Shown: positions 26,597 to 34,659 of the stretch, piece by piece | Layout: every line of letters starts with the position of its first letter | Position numbering within the stretch: position 1 is the stretch's first letter | NCBI GenBank assembly: GCA_030751095.1 | Contig: JASMGX010000008.1 | Span: 1 to 38,952, forward strand | DNA from: Pirellulales bacterium | GTDB lineage: Bacteria; Planctomycetota; Planctomycetia; Pirellulales; UBA7805 | Direction of reading: 5' to 3' | DNA length: 38,952 nt | Notes under the pieces: model-generated | Seen by the model: the letters and a program-made list of their open reading frames with translations, nothing else | Told to the model about the DNA's origin: nothing | Database searches by the model: none | Position numbers and translations under genes: made by a program

Positions 26597-27403
26597 ATGT
26601 CGGCTGTGGATCAATTATTTCAGGAGCTCAAAAAGCAAGGCCAGAAGGCATTTATGCCGTTCATTACCGCCGGGGATCCCAATCTGGCATTTACTTCCAC
26701 CCTGCTCAAAACCCTCCTTCGACATGGCAGCCACATCTGCGAGGTGGGCATCCCCTACAGCGACCCCATTGCAGATGGGCCGGTCATCCAGGCCTCCTAC
26801 ACCCGTGCACTGGCACACGGGATCACACTCAGCGACATCTTCGAGATGCTCAGACAAACCACGCCTGAGTTGGCCGCACCGGTTGTTACCATGGTCAGCC
26901 ACGCCATCATCTATCGCGCGGGCCTGAAGCAGTATGTAAAGACTGCAAAACAGTCCGGCGTTGCGGGCCTGATTGTTCCTGACCTGCCCGTTGAAGAATC
27001 AAAGCCGCTTCAGCAAATCTGTCAAGCGGAGAACCTCAGCCTGATCCAACTGATCACCCCCAACACCCCCCGGGATCGAGCTTTGCGTATTGCCGCTTCA
27101 TCGACCGGCTTCATCTACTACGTGTCGGTCGTGGGAATTACCGGCGAACGAAAACAAGTTCCCCAATCGATAAAAGACAACGTCGGCTGGCTCCGTGAAC
27201 AGACCGACTTGCCGATCTGCATCGGTTTTGGGATCAGCAACCCGGAACACATCCGCACCTTAGCGCCGATGGCCGATGGGCTGATCGTTGGCAGCGCCAT
27301 TGTTCGTAGGATAGCCGCCCTCGATGAACAATCGGAGGCGGAGGTCCTGCAGGACGTAGAAGATTACGTCAAGACTCTCATGGTAGCGATCTCGGGTTGC
27401 TAG
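26597..27403 (+). CDS. trpA: Tryptophan synthase alpha subunit
   Basis: TrpA cleaves indole-3-glycerol phosphate to indole, which is channelled to TrpB. The 268-residue TIM barrel contains the catalytic pair Glu49 and Asp60 in CEVGIPYSDPIADGPVIQ, numbered exactly as in the Salmonella enzyme. The phosphate-binding block ICIGFGISNPEHIRTL and GLIVGSAIVRRI close the barrel. GLIVPDLPVEES supplies the loop before the active site. Start ATG 26597 is preceded by AAGGA about 12 nt upstream. Only trpB and trpA are linked here; the earlier tryptophan genes must lie elsewhere. Confidence 0.97.
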   Translation: MSAVDQLFQELKKQGQKAFMPFITAGDPNLAFTSTLLKTLLRHGSHICEVGIPYSDPIADGPVIQASYTRALAHGITLSDIFEMLRQTTPELAAPVVTMVSHAIIYRAGLKQYVKTAKQSGVAGLIVPDLPVEESKPLQQICQAENLSLIQLITPNTPRDRALRIAASSTGFIYYVSVVGITGERKQVPQSIKDNVGWLREQTDLPICIGFGISNPEHIRTLAPMADGLIVGSAIVRRIAALDEQSEAEVLQDVEDYVKTLMVAISGC

Positions 27404-27409
27404 CACATC

Positions 27410-27441
27410 TTTAGAAGACATGCCGTTTAGAAGACATAGCG
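27410..27441. repeat. Two tandem 16-bp copies just after trpA
   Basis: TTTAGAAGACATGCCG (27410-27425) is followed directly by TTTAGAAGACATAGCG (27426-27441), with 14 of 16 bases shared. It starts seven bases after the trpA stop. No function is evident; it is the same unit length as the repeat at 2175-2238 but unrelated in sequence. Confidence 0.8.
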
Positions 27442-27525
27442 TGACACACTTCTGCGGAGTGTAGCGATCGAACCCAGCAAAAAATTGGTTTTTCCGCTAC
27501 CAAATAAATAGCCACAGCATGCAAC

Positions 27526-27544
27526 TCCCCTGCTCCTGGGGAGC
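27526..27544 (+). terminator. Possible hairpin terminator downstream of trpA
   Basis: CTCCCC (27526-27531) and GGGGAG (27539-27544) form a 6-bp stem with a 7-base loop; an alternative GCTCC/GGAGC pairing is also possible. The only T-rich stretch begins about 15 bases later, so intrinsic termination would be inefficient. It is offered as the best candidate between trpA and the next gene. Confidence 0.3.
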
Positions 27545-27609
27545 ATTGTACGTAAGTTGTTGTTTTTCGGGCGGTTGTCATCATTTTTTTCGCATAAAGT
27601 TCGATTTTC

Positions 27610-27649
27610 TTGACCCCATTTAACAAACAACGTTACATTAAAAATGTAA
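27610..27649 (+). promoter_or_regulatory. Candidate promoter overlapped by a perfect palindrome
   Basis: TTGACC (27610-27615, five of six consensus bases) and TACATT (27634-27639, four of six) are 18 bp apart. The sequence TTACATT-AAA-AATGTAA (27633-27649) is a perfect 7-bp inverted repeat that covers the -10 and extends past it. That placement is what a repressor operator would look like. The promoter would drive the unknown protein at 27715 and perhaps the methyltransferase gene after it. Confidence 0.45.
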
Positions 27650-27714
27650 GGTTTTGGTCCGCACATGCCGATAATAGTTGCTGGACCCTGGCGTTTTTGG
27701 GAGCTTGCATTCGC

Positions 27715-28245
27715 ATGAAACCCACATCGCGACAGACACTCTGCCGTTTTTTTAAAGGGGTTACAGAGTACGCCTTTGTAGCCCGTCTTGGCATTGCAGA
27801 CCCACCACTGGTGGACTATGTCTCCGCGCTGCTGCTGCGGTTTGTCCACAGTGATGTACTCTACCGCCTGCGCGACTTGGCAGGCCGTCGACTCGAAGAG
27901 GTCGCTGGCATGATGACTGAAGGTCAGGAACGCGTCGGGGAAGCGCGTCGCGATATCCACCAGCATGTTGGGGACTTTACACTTTTCTGGACTGGATTGT
28001 ATCCCGAATCGTTACGCCAACTTCAGAGTAAAGATCGCAAGGATTTCTTTCTCGATTATTGCCAACAGGGAAAGCGGGCGTATTATATTGCCAGCACAAT
28101 TCCCGGAGAAAAAACCGACAGCGAGAACGACGTGCTGCGTCGAATGAGCGACGAGTTTGAAATGTGCGTCTACGGCCTCGGAGAAGTCCGTCGGGAATGG
28201 GAACAACGAGACGATTTTCCCGGATTCAAGTCGATCAACAACTAG
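27715..28245 (+). CDS. Helical protein of unknown function upstream of an ArsM-like methyltransferase
   Basis: The 176-residue protein has no signal peptide or membrane helix. It is Arg- and Glu-rich and appears all-helical, with a Phe/Tyr-rich segment (DFTLFWTGLYPESL) in the middle and FLDYCQQGKRAYYIAS after it. I see no catalytic motif and do not recognise the family, though its composition resembles conserved planctomycete cytoplasmic proteins. ATG 27715 has GGGAG about 11 nt upstream; the in-frame ATG at 27610 coincides with the candidate promoter, so the shorter start is preferred. The next gene begins 168 bp downstream on the same strand, making a shared transcript possible. Confidence 0.68.
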   Translation: MKPTSRQTLCRFFKGVTEYAFVARLGIADPPLVDYVSALLLRFVHSDVLYRLRDLAGRRLEEVAGMMTEGQERVGEARRDIHQHVGDFTLFWTGLYPESLRQLQSKDRKDFFLDYCQQGKRAYYIASTIPGEKTDSENDVLRRMSDEFEMCVYGLGEVRREWEQRDDFPGFKSINN

Positions 28246-28413
28246 CTCGCAACCCTCTCCAGCAGAGCAGACTCCTTAGTTCCCGAAAAACTGGCGATGG
28301 CATCGCTTCGCGCACAGAGTCGGGTCCCCCCTGGGGCCAGGATAGCGGGCTATGGTACAACCTCCTTTCTGCGACTGACTGCGATCCATCATCCCGTTGC
28401 AAAATGCTGCATC

Positions 28414-29586
28414 ATGAATCCATCCCGGCCAAACATCGATATTGAGAAAACCGTTCACAAGCGATATTCCACCGCCGCGCTCGAGACTCAAACGGCACTT
28501 TGCTGCCCAGTGGAATACGATGACCAATACCTCGAAATATTACCTAAGGAATTGATCGATCGAGATTACGGCTGTGGAGATCCTTCCAAGTACGTTCGTC
28601 CGGGAGAAACGGTCCTCGATCTTGGCAGCGGGGGCGGAAAAATCTGTTACATCGCCTCACAGATTGTCGGGCCCGAGGGGCGCGTTGTTGGTGTTGACCA
28701 AAATGATGAGATGCTCTCCCTAGCCCGACGTTTCCAAAATGAAGTCGGTGAGCGAATCGGTTGGCACAACACTGAATTTTACAAAGGACATATTCAAGAT
28801 CTGGCACTCGACCTTGAACGCTTTGAAGCCTATCTGGCAGACAACCCCGTTCTCAACAGTAGTGACTGGGCCCGTGCGGAAAGCTGGGCACACGAGCAGC
28901 GTCAAGCCAATGCCATGATTGGCAATCATTCCATCGATGTTGTTGTGTCCAACTGCGTCTTGAACCTCGTTCGTCCCGAAAGTCGTCGACAACTCTTTAC
29001 AGAACTCTTTCGCGTCCTCAAATGTGGCGGTCGCGCCGTGATCAGCGACATCGTGAGTGATGAACCGGTTCCAGATCACCTGCAAAATGACCCGAATCTC
29101 TGGAGCGGTTGCATTAGTGGTGCCTTCATCGAACACGACTTTCTTCGGGCCTTTGAAGACGCCGGATTTTGTGGTTTGGAAATCGTAGGCCGACAGGCAG
29201 AGGCCTGGGCAAAGATTGAAGGCATTGAATTCCGCAGCATGACGGTGCAGGCATTTAAAATCGACGAGGGACCTTGCCTCGACTTGCACCAGGCCGTTAT
29301 TTACAACGGGCCCTGGAAAAGTGTGAGCAACGATGATGGTTGCACTTTACGACGGGGTGAGCGAACAAGCGTCTGTGGGAAGACCTTTGACGCCTACAGC
29401 CAAAATCCCTATCGGGAACAACTCACGCTCGTACCGCCCATCCATTCGGTTTCCGAAGAGGAGGCCGAGGTGTTTGACTGCCAGGATCATCAACTCCGCG
29501 ATCCACGCGTCACTAAGGGCAATGCGTCATCGCTAAATATCTTGCCCGAGGATGGCTGCTGCAGCACCGATGGCGATTGCTGCTAG
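28414..29586 (+). CDS. arsM: ArsM-type arsenite S-adenosylmethionine methyltransferase with Cys-rich tail
   Basis: The 390-residue protein has a SAM-binding Rossmann core: VLDLGSGGGKICYIASQIVG (motif I) and VVGVDQNDEML. Two cysteines that bind As(III) in ArsM enzymes are present with near-normal spacing: Cys181 in VVSNCVLNL and Cys233 in LWSGCISGAF. A third thiol site could be the Cys30-Cys31 pair in ALCCPVEYD. A long insertion (about residues 128-172) separates the strand after motif II from the SNC block. A C-terminal domain of about 110 residues ends in GCCSTDGDCC, a thiol cluster suited to soft metals. Together these resemble the ArsM of arsenosugar pathways. No radical-SAM ArsS, ArsR or efflux gene is beside it. 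ATG 28414 is chosen; upstream ATGs lack family sequence. Confidence 0.85.
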   Translation: MNPSRPNIDIEKTVHKRYSTAALETQTALCCPVEYDDQYLEILPKELIDRDYGCGDPSKYVRPGETVLDLGSGGGKICYIASQIVGPEGRVVGVDQNDEMLSLARRFQNEVGERIGWHNTEFYKGHIQDLALDLERFEAYLADNPVLNSSDWARAESWAHEQRQANAMIGNHSIDVVVSNCVLNLVRPESRRQLFTELFRVLKCGGRAVISDIVSDEPVPDHLQNDPNLWSGCISGAFIEHDFLRAFEDAGFCGLEIVGRQAEAWAKIEGIEFRSMTVQAFKIDEGPCLDLHQAVIYNGPWKSVSNDDGCTLRRGERTSVCGKTFDAYSQNPYREQLTLVPPIHSVSEEEAEVFDCQDHQLRDPRVTKGNASSLNILPEDGCCSTDGDCC

Positions 29587-29626
29587 GGCAGCTTATGCGC
29601 CACGAACATCCAAGGGGCGGACATCT

Positions 29627-31333
29627 TTACTTATCGCGGCCGAAGCATACCAGACACATGTCATCACTCTGCGGATGATCGGCAACGTGTCGCTTGACAT
29701 CTTCGAGGATATGCTGGCCTAAATCTGCAGCGCTGGTTTGTGGATCAGCAAAGCGGGCCTCTAACTGTGCCATTCCATAAAGCTCGCCATCTGCATTCAT
29801 CGCTTCACTAAAACCATCGGTAAACACCGCCATCGTGTCACCCGTCTCAAGCCGCATCGCAAACGATTCGTACTGGAAGTCCTCGGAGATTCCGATCGGC
29901 AGGCCCGCCTTCTCTGCCCCGGGCATCTCAACGGCAAGGTTGCTCAAACGAAGCAGTGGAGGCATGTGCCCTGCGTTTACAATCGTGACATCTCCAGTGA
30001 CAGGATCGAGTACCAAAAGAACCATCGTGACAAAGCGATCTTCCCAGCCGCCGAGACAAAACACCTCATTTAATTTGGTCACTGCCGCAGCCGGGTCCGG
30101 TTCGGTTGCCAGGCAAAATCGCATTTCTGCAGAGAGTTTTGCCGTTAACAGGGCAGCCGAAATCCCCTTTCCCGATACATCTGCCACCATGATTGCCAGC
30201 TGGCCATTGGGCAGCTTGACGTAATCGTGGTAATCCCCTCCCACTTCGTACGCGGAATCATAAAAGTCAAAAAAGTGATAGCCGGGAATCTCCGGGGGTG
30301 CCGAGGGCAGAAATCCAAGTTGGACACGATGGGCCATCTGCAGATCTCGCTGCAAGGCCTGCTGGTGTAATTGATCCTCGTGAAGTTGGGCATTCTCAAT
30401 CGCAAGACCTGCCTGCGATGCCACGCCCACCAACACTTCCAGATCATCATCTCGAAAGCGGGCACTCTGATTGAGAGTATCGATTTGAATGACCCCCTGA
30501 GCATTGCCTTCGCTATCAAGAAGGGGCGCACACATCATCGATCGGATACGAAAATCGGCAATACTCTGGCTCATCTGAAATCGAGTATCGGTCGCCGCAT
30601 CCGCCGAAAGAATTGCCTCCTTGCTGGACATCACTTCGTCGACCACCATGCGGCTGATCCGGATTGCATCGTCTTCACCCGGCCGACGAAATTTCACCGC
30701 TTTGGGAATCAATTGGTCCCCGCTACTATCGCGGAGCACGACAAAGCCACGATCCGCCTGCAAAAAAATCGTAAACAGGCTATCGAGAACTTTCGGCAAA
30801 ACATCATCAAGCGAGAGTGACTTGCTCAGGTTATGGGTGATTTCCAGAACCGCTTTGAGTTTGGTGATCGGATTCACCTCGAGTCGCATTCGAGAGGTGT
30901 CGGACACCTCCAGTTTTGACATCACGTTTGAGCCACTCGGCATATCACGATCATCTTCGATCATAATCGATTGCGATGATTCTGATTCGATTGCAAAACC
31001 GGTATCCCCAACTTTATCTGCCTGCTTTTTCAGAAAGTCAATGTCATCAAAACGAAAACCCAAATCGCATATCCGCAAACTATCAGCATGACGCAGCAAG
31101 TGCCGCCCTGCGATTTTCTGATCGTTCACGAACGTACCGTTCCGACTTTGCAGATCTTCAACATAAAATTTGCCCCTATCGAGAATGATGTGGGCATGCT
31201 GCCGACTGACCGCACCAGCATCGATCACGATCTCACACCCAGGATGCCTACCCATAACCATCCTCGGTTTGTCGAGCTCGTACTTTTGGCCCATCACGGG
31301 ACCAACAACCATTACTAAACGCCCAATAGCCAT
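29627..31333 (-). CDS. FHA-GAF-PP2C (RsbU/SpoIIE-type) serine phosphatase
   Basis: The 568-residue cytoplasmic protein joins three modules. Residues about 5-95 are an FHA phosphothreonine-binding domain (MGRHPGCEIVID, VSRQHAHI, LQSRNGTFVN). Residues about 160-325 are a GAF sensor domain (AVLEITHNLSKSLSLDDVL, FVVLRDSS, MCAPLLDSEGNAQGVIQID). Residues about 355-566 are a PP2C-like phosphatase of the RsbU/SpoIIE class, with metal-binding Asp residues in EVGGDYHDY, VADVSGKG and VFTDGFSEAMN. Such proteins dephosphorylate anti-anti-sigma factors in partner-switching stress circuits; no STAS or anti-sigma gene is nearby, so the target is unknown. ATG 31333 lacks a strong ribosome site but is where FHA begins. 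It faces away from the tRNA-pyrB unit. Confidence 0.94.
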   Translation of the reverse strand: MAIGRLVMVVGPVMGQKYELDKPRMVMGRHPGCEIVIDAGAVSRQHAHIILDRGKFYVEDLQSRNGTFVNDQKIAGRHLLRHADSLRICDLGFRFDDIDFLKKQADKVGDTGFAIESESSQSIMIEDDRDMPSGSNVMSKLEVSDTSRMRLEVNPITKLKAVLEITHNLSKSLSLDDVLPKVLDSLFTIFLQADRGFVVLRDSSGDQLIPKAVKFRRPGEDDAIRISRMVVDEVMSSKEAILSADAATDTRFQMSQSIADFRIRSMMCAPLLDSEGNAQGVIQIDTLNQSARFRDDDLEVLVGVASQAGLAIENAQLHEDQLHQQALQRDLQMAHRVQLGFLPSAPPEIPGYHFFDFYDSAYEVGGDYHDYVKLPNGQLAIMVADVSGKGISAALLTAKLSAEMRFCLATEPDPAAAVTKLNEVFCLGGWEDRFVTMVLLVLDPVTGDVTIVNAGHMPPLLRLSNLAVEMPGAEKAGLPIGISEDFQYESFAMRLETGDTMAVFTDGFSEAMNADGELYGMAQLEARFADPQTSAADLGQHILEDVKRHVADHPQSDDMCLVCFGRDK

Positions 31334-31531
31334 TGCAAAGTGGTACTCGAAATGAAAGGAATAGGAAATCGCAACGGGATGAAACCGTATATTCTATGGC
31401 AGGTTTTACATGCTGAAAAGCATGGGTGAAAAAGCTCGCGAGTGCCGACCCTTGACGCTCCCGAGTTGCCTGCATAGGTTAAACGACTGTCATCGGTTGC
31501 TCTTGGGCCATGCCGCAGGGGTTGCCGCATG

Positions 31532-31559
31532 TTTTGAGGCTGCCTCTGGATTCTAAATT
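31532..31559 (+). promoter_or_regulatory. Weak candidate promoter of the tRNA-Gln/pyrB transcript
   Basis: TTTTGA (31532-31537) and TAAATT (31554-31559) are 16 bp apart, and the -10 ends 7 bp before the mature tRNA. Position suits a tRNA promoter, but the hexamers match consensus only moderately. Confidence 0.3.
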
Positions 31560-31566
31560 CCCATCC

Positions 31567-31637
31567 TGGGGAATAGTGTAACGGTAGCACGAGTGACTCT
31601 GAATCACTTAGTCTAGGTTCAAATCCTAGTTCCCCAG
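31567..31637 (+). tRNA. tRNA-Gln (anticodon CUG)
   Basis: The 71 bases fold as a complete cloverleaf. The acceptor stem TGGGGAA pairs with TTCCCCA, and the D-stem GTG pairs with CAC. The anticodon stem AGTGA/TCACT carries loop CTCTGAA, with CTG at 31599-31601. The T-stem CTAGG/CCTAG carries loop TTCAAAT. The discriminator is G31637. CCA is not encoded, so it must be added after RNase Z-type 3' processing. CUG reads the Gln codon CAG. The gene ends two bases before the ATG of pyrB on the same strand. Confidence 0.96.
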
Positions 31638-31639
31638 CT

Positions 31640-32614
31640 ATGAGTACCGATCTTATGGACAAGCTCGTCGCGGCCGAGGCCTGGACACGAGCCGATCTGC
31701 TGGGCCTGGAGCATCTTTCTGCGGAAGAAATCACGCTCATTCTGGATACTGCCGAACAATTAAAAACAATGACCGGGGGTTGCGCCGGGAAACTCGATTT
31801 GCTCCGTGGTGCGACAATTGCAAACCTTTTCTTTGAAAATTCAACCCGCACCAGAACCAGTTTTTCGCTGGCAGCCCGACGACTCGGGGCAGACACAATC
31901 GATTTTTCGTCTTCCGGTAGTAGCTTGTCTAAGGGTGAGACCTTTATCGATACCGCTAAAAATATCGAGGCCATGAATGTCGATGCCATCGTCGTAAGAC
32001 ATCGCACGCCTGGAACACCACACCTTTTAGCTCAGAATGTCGAATGCTGCGTCGTCAATGCAGGTGATGGTGCCCATGAACATCCTACCCAGGGTTTGCT
32101 CGACATCATGACCATCCGCGAACAACGTGGTCAGATTGAAGGCCTGACAGTAGCCCTCGTGGGCGACATTGCCCATAGTCGTACGGCTCGATCCAATATC
32201 TGGGGCCTGCAAAAACTCGGCGCACACGTCATCGTTTGTGGGCCTTCCACTCTTGTTTCCCGACATTGGGAAAAATTGGGCGTTGAAGTAGCCTACAGCC
32301 TCGACGCGATTCTGCCGCGTTGTGATGTTTTGAACCTGCTCCGAATACAGTTTGAGCGACAGTTGATGCGGCCCTTCCCTTCGGTTCGCGAGTATGCACT
32401 GCTCTATGCAATGAATGGCGAACGAATGACACGGGCAAAGAAGAATATCCTGATTATGGCTCCAGGTCCCATTAACCGCGGAGCGGAGATCACCCCTGAG
32501 GTTGCGGACGGTCCCCACTCGGTCATCCTCCATCAAGTCACCAATGGTCTGGCGATCCGCATGGCCGTGCTCTGGCTAACCTATTGTGCGGCCAACACGG
32601 GAGCTCCCTCGTAA
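31640..32614 (+). CDS. pyrB: Aspartate carbamoyltransferase catalytic chain
   Basis: PyrB joins carbamoyl phosphate and aspartate, the first committed step of pyrimidine synthesis. The 324-residue protein has the carbamoyl-phosphate loop STRTR (residues 68-72) in [15 protein letters not shown], the second site block HPTQGLLD, and [25 protein letters not shown] marks the aspartate-binding loop region. The start must be ATG 31640 or ATG 31655, because the frame is closed by a TAG at 31610 inside the upstream tRNA-Gln gene. Either choice leaves a leader made only of tRNA sequence and a few bases, with no Shine-Dalgarno. pyrC follows after 43 bp; no pyrI is present. Confidence 0.97.
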   Translation: MSTDLMDKLVAAEAWTRADLLGLEHLSAEEITLILDTAEQLKTMTGGCAGKLDLLRGATIANLFFENSTRTRTSFSLAARRLGADTIDFSSSGSSLSKGETFIDTAKNIEAMNVDAIVVRHRTPGTPHLLAQNVECCVVNAGDGAHEHPTQGLLDIMTIREQRGQIEGLTVALVGDIAHSRTARSNIWGLQKLGAHVIVCGPSTLVSRHWEKLGVEVAYSLDAILPRCDVLNLLRIQFERQLMRPFPSVREYALLYAMNGERMTRAKKNILIMAPGPINRGAEITPEVADGPHSVILHQVTNGLAIRMAVLWLTYCAANTGAPS

Positions 32615-32657
32615 AACCAACTTCCCCTTTTTTGTGTTCCAATAGATCATCCAGATC

Positions 32658-33953
32658 ATGTCAAACATCCTGATCAAAAACGGCCGAGTCATTGATCCGT
32701 CCCAGGGCATGGACCGCGTGAGTAATGTGTTGATCGAGGATGGTCGCATCTCAGCGTATGATGTCAAAGTTGAAGAAAAGCCCATCAACGGTTCAATGCG
32801 TCTGATTGATGCCACTGGAAAGATCGTTGCGCCAGGCTTGATTGACATGCACGTACACCTTCGGGAACCGGGTCGCGAAGAAGACGAGACCATACGCAGC
32901 GGTACGGCGGCAGCATTAGCAGGCGGGTTTACTTCGATTGTCTGTACACCGAACACCAACCCACCCATGGATTCTCAGGGAACGGTCCAATTTGTTCAGC
33001 GACAGGCAGCCGAAGCAGACAACTGCAATGTCTATCCGATGGCATGCATCAGTAAAAATCGTGCTGGCGAAGAACTCGCTGAAATGGGAACGCTCGTGGA
33101 GGCTGGGGCTGTGGCTTTCAGCGATGAAAGTTCTCCCGTTGCAAATTCCGAATTGATGCGACGGGCATTGGAATATCTTTTGATGTTCGATAAGCCAGTC
33201 CTCAATCATCCGCAAGTTGCCGAACTTACCGCTGATGGCGTGATGCATGAAGGACTGGTTTCTATGGTCCTGGCCCTGCCCGGAATACCTGCTGAAGCAG
33301 AAGATGTGATGACAGGGCGCGACATTTCGCTTGCGGAATCGACCGGTGGAAAAATCCACATGATGCACCTTTCAACAGCGGGCAGCATCGATATGATACG
33401 ACGTGCAAAAACCCGGGGTGTTCGGGTCACCGCTGAAGTTTGTCCCCATCACTTCAGTCTCACCGACGAAACACTTCGATCGTTCGATTCTAATTTCAAG
33501 ATGAATCCGCCCCTGCGTGACAGCGAGCATCTCGATGCTTGTATTGCTGGGCTCACCGATGGAACCATCGACGTGATCGCTTCGGATCATGCACCCCACG
33601 CTGTAGAAAAAAAGATGCAGGAACTTGATCAAGCTCCCTTTGGTGCAATATCTCTTGAAACATCGCTCGCATTGGTCATCACCAATTTGATCCAACCAGG
33701 CCATCTTGACTGGATGACTGCCCTGGAAAAGATGACGATTAATCCGGCTCAAATCCTTGGGATCGCAAAAGGGACACTCCAGATTGGATCCGATGCGGAT
33801 GTCACCATCATTGATCCCGAAGATACCTGGACGGTCGACCCGGAAAAATTTTATTCCAAGAGCCGTAATTCTCCTTTTGTCGGGAAAAGTCTGACGGGAC
33901 GGGCAGAGACCGTAATTGTCGCTGGCCGCGTCAAATTCGAACGAGGTAGTTGA
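32658..33953 (+). CDS. pyrC: Dihydroorotase
   Basis: PyrC cyclises carbamoyl-aspartate to dihydroorotate, the step after PyrB. The 431-residue type I enzyme (cyclic amidohydrolase superfamily) carries metal ligands His65 and His67 in IDMHVHLREPGREEDE, the block GGFTSIVCTPNTNPP, and later His residues in MHLSTAG and EVCPHHFSLTD. The catalytic Asp lies in VIASDHAPH. The C-terminal beta-sandwich strands GSDADVTIIDP and SPFVGKSLTGR are present. ATG 32658 follows an A/T-rich spacer after pyrB. Together with pyrB it forms a compact operon; many bacteria keep these two genes adjacent, and in some the proteins form a complex. Confidence 0.97.
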   Translation: MSNILIKNGRVIDPSQGMDRVSNVLIEDGRISAYDVKVEEKPINGSMRLIDATGKIVAPGLIDMHVHLREPGREEDETIRSGTAAALAGGFTSIVCTPNTNPPMDSQGTVQFVQRQAAEADNCNVYPMACISKNRAGEELAEMGTLVEAGAVAFSDESSPVANSELMRRALEYLLMFDKPVLNHPQVAELTADGVMHEGLVSMVLALPGIPAEAEDVMTGRDISLAESTGGKIHMMHLSTAGSIDMIRRAKTRGVRVTAEVCPHHFSLTDETLRSFDSNFKMNPPLRDSEHLDACIAGLTDGTIDVIASDHAPHAVEKKMQELDQAPFGAISLETSLALVITNLIQPGHLDWMTALEKMTINPAQILGIAKGTLQIGSDADVTIIDPEDTWTVDPEKFYSKSRNSPFVGKSLTGRAETVIVAGRVKFERGS

Positions 33954-33985
33954 CACTTGCAATCAGCGTTTCGTAATGGCACCTG

Positions 33986-34579
33986 ATGGCTCTCATCATT
34001 GACGGCTACAACCTGCTCAATGCGGTCGGCATCCTTTCCGGAGCCAGTGGTCCTGGAAATCTGCAGCGGGCCCGTGGAGCACTCTTAAACTTTCTTGCCG
34101 AATCTCTCCCGTTAGAGCAGCGCAAACGAACGGCCGTGATCTTCGATGCCGGTCCGGAGGCACCCCGTGGTCTGCCCCGTATCGTGTCGGACCGCGAAAT
34201 GACGATCCACTTTGCTTCGCAATACGACGACGCCGATGCGTTGATCGAGGAATTGATCCTTGCAGACTCGGCGCCTCGTAGTCTGACTGTGGTTTCGAGT
34301 GACCACCGCATCCAACGAGCAGCGAAACGGCGACGGGCCCGGAGTATTGATAGCGATCGCTGGTATGTGGAAATACTCCACAGTCGCCAGAACCAGGCCA
34401 ACAGGGACTCTTTGCCGGACAAACCCCAACTGCCACTTACCGCTGCAGATGTCGATTACTGGCTTTCCAAATTCCAGGATGCGGTGCCAAATGACAGTGG
34501 CAGAGAGTTCTATGACAGTCCGTTTCCACCAGGATACGCAGATGATTTGTTGGATGAAAAGTTCGAAGAAGAAGATTGA
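33986..34579 (+). CDS. NYN/YacP-type PIN-like ribonuclease domain protein
   Basis: The 197-residue protein begins with ALIIDGYNLLNAVG, the first strand and metal-binding Asp of NYN domains. TAVIFDAG, the acidic DDADALIEELI and VVSSDHRIQRAAKRR supply the remaining Asp residues of a PIN-like active site. YacP/Rae1 relatives are ribonucleases that act on translated mRNA at the ribosome. The C-terminus from about residue 120 is acidic and lacks other domains. Start ATG 33986 is where the domain begins, 32 bp after pyrC, so it may be cotranscribed with pyrBC. The nuclease fold is confident; substrate is unknown. Confidence 0.87.
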   Translation: MALIIDGYNLLNAVGILSGASGPGNLQRARGALLNFLAESLPLEQRKRTAVIFDAGPEAPRGLPRIVSDREMTIHFASQYDDADALIEELILADSAPRSLTVVSSDHRIQRAAKRRRARSIDSDRWYVEILHSRQNQANRDSLPDKPQLPLTAADVDYWLSKFQDAVPNDSGREFYDSPFPPGYADDLLDEKFEEED

Positions 34580-34659
34580 TTTCCATTGGCGCACGAACCC
34601 GCCTCCAATGGCCAAACAGACCATTGATGTCCCCTTCCCTTTTTTATGAGAACAACGAC

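Larger units (their letters stand above)
27404..27714. other. Intergenic region after trpA
   Basis: This 311-bp gap holds, in order: a 16-bp tandem duplication (27410-27441), a short GC hairpin (27526-27544), a candidate promoter (27610-27639) and a 17-bp palindrome (27633-27649). I find no convincing coding frame; a 179-codon minus-strand frame crossing it runs antisense to the next gene and lacks a ribosome site. Confidence 0.55.

Noticed and set aside
27427-27966. A 179-codon minus-strand gene after trpA
   Set aside because: It runs antisense to the 27715 gene, crosses the promoter and palindrome, and has no ribosome site.
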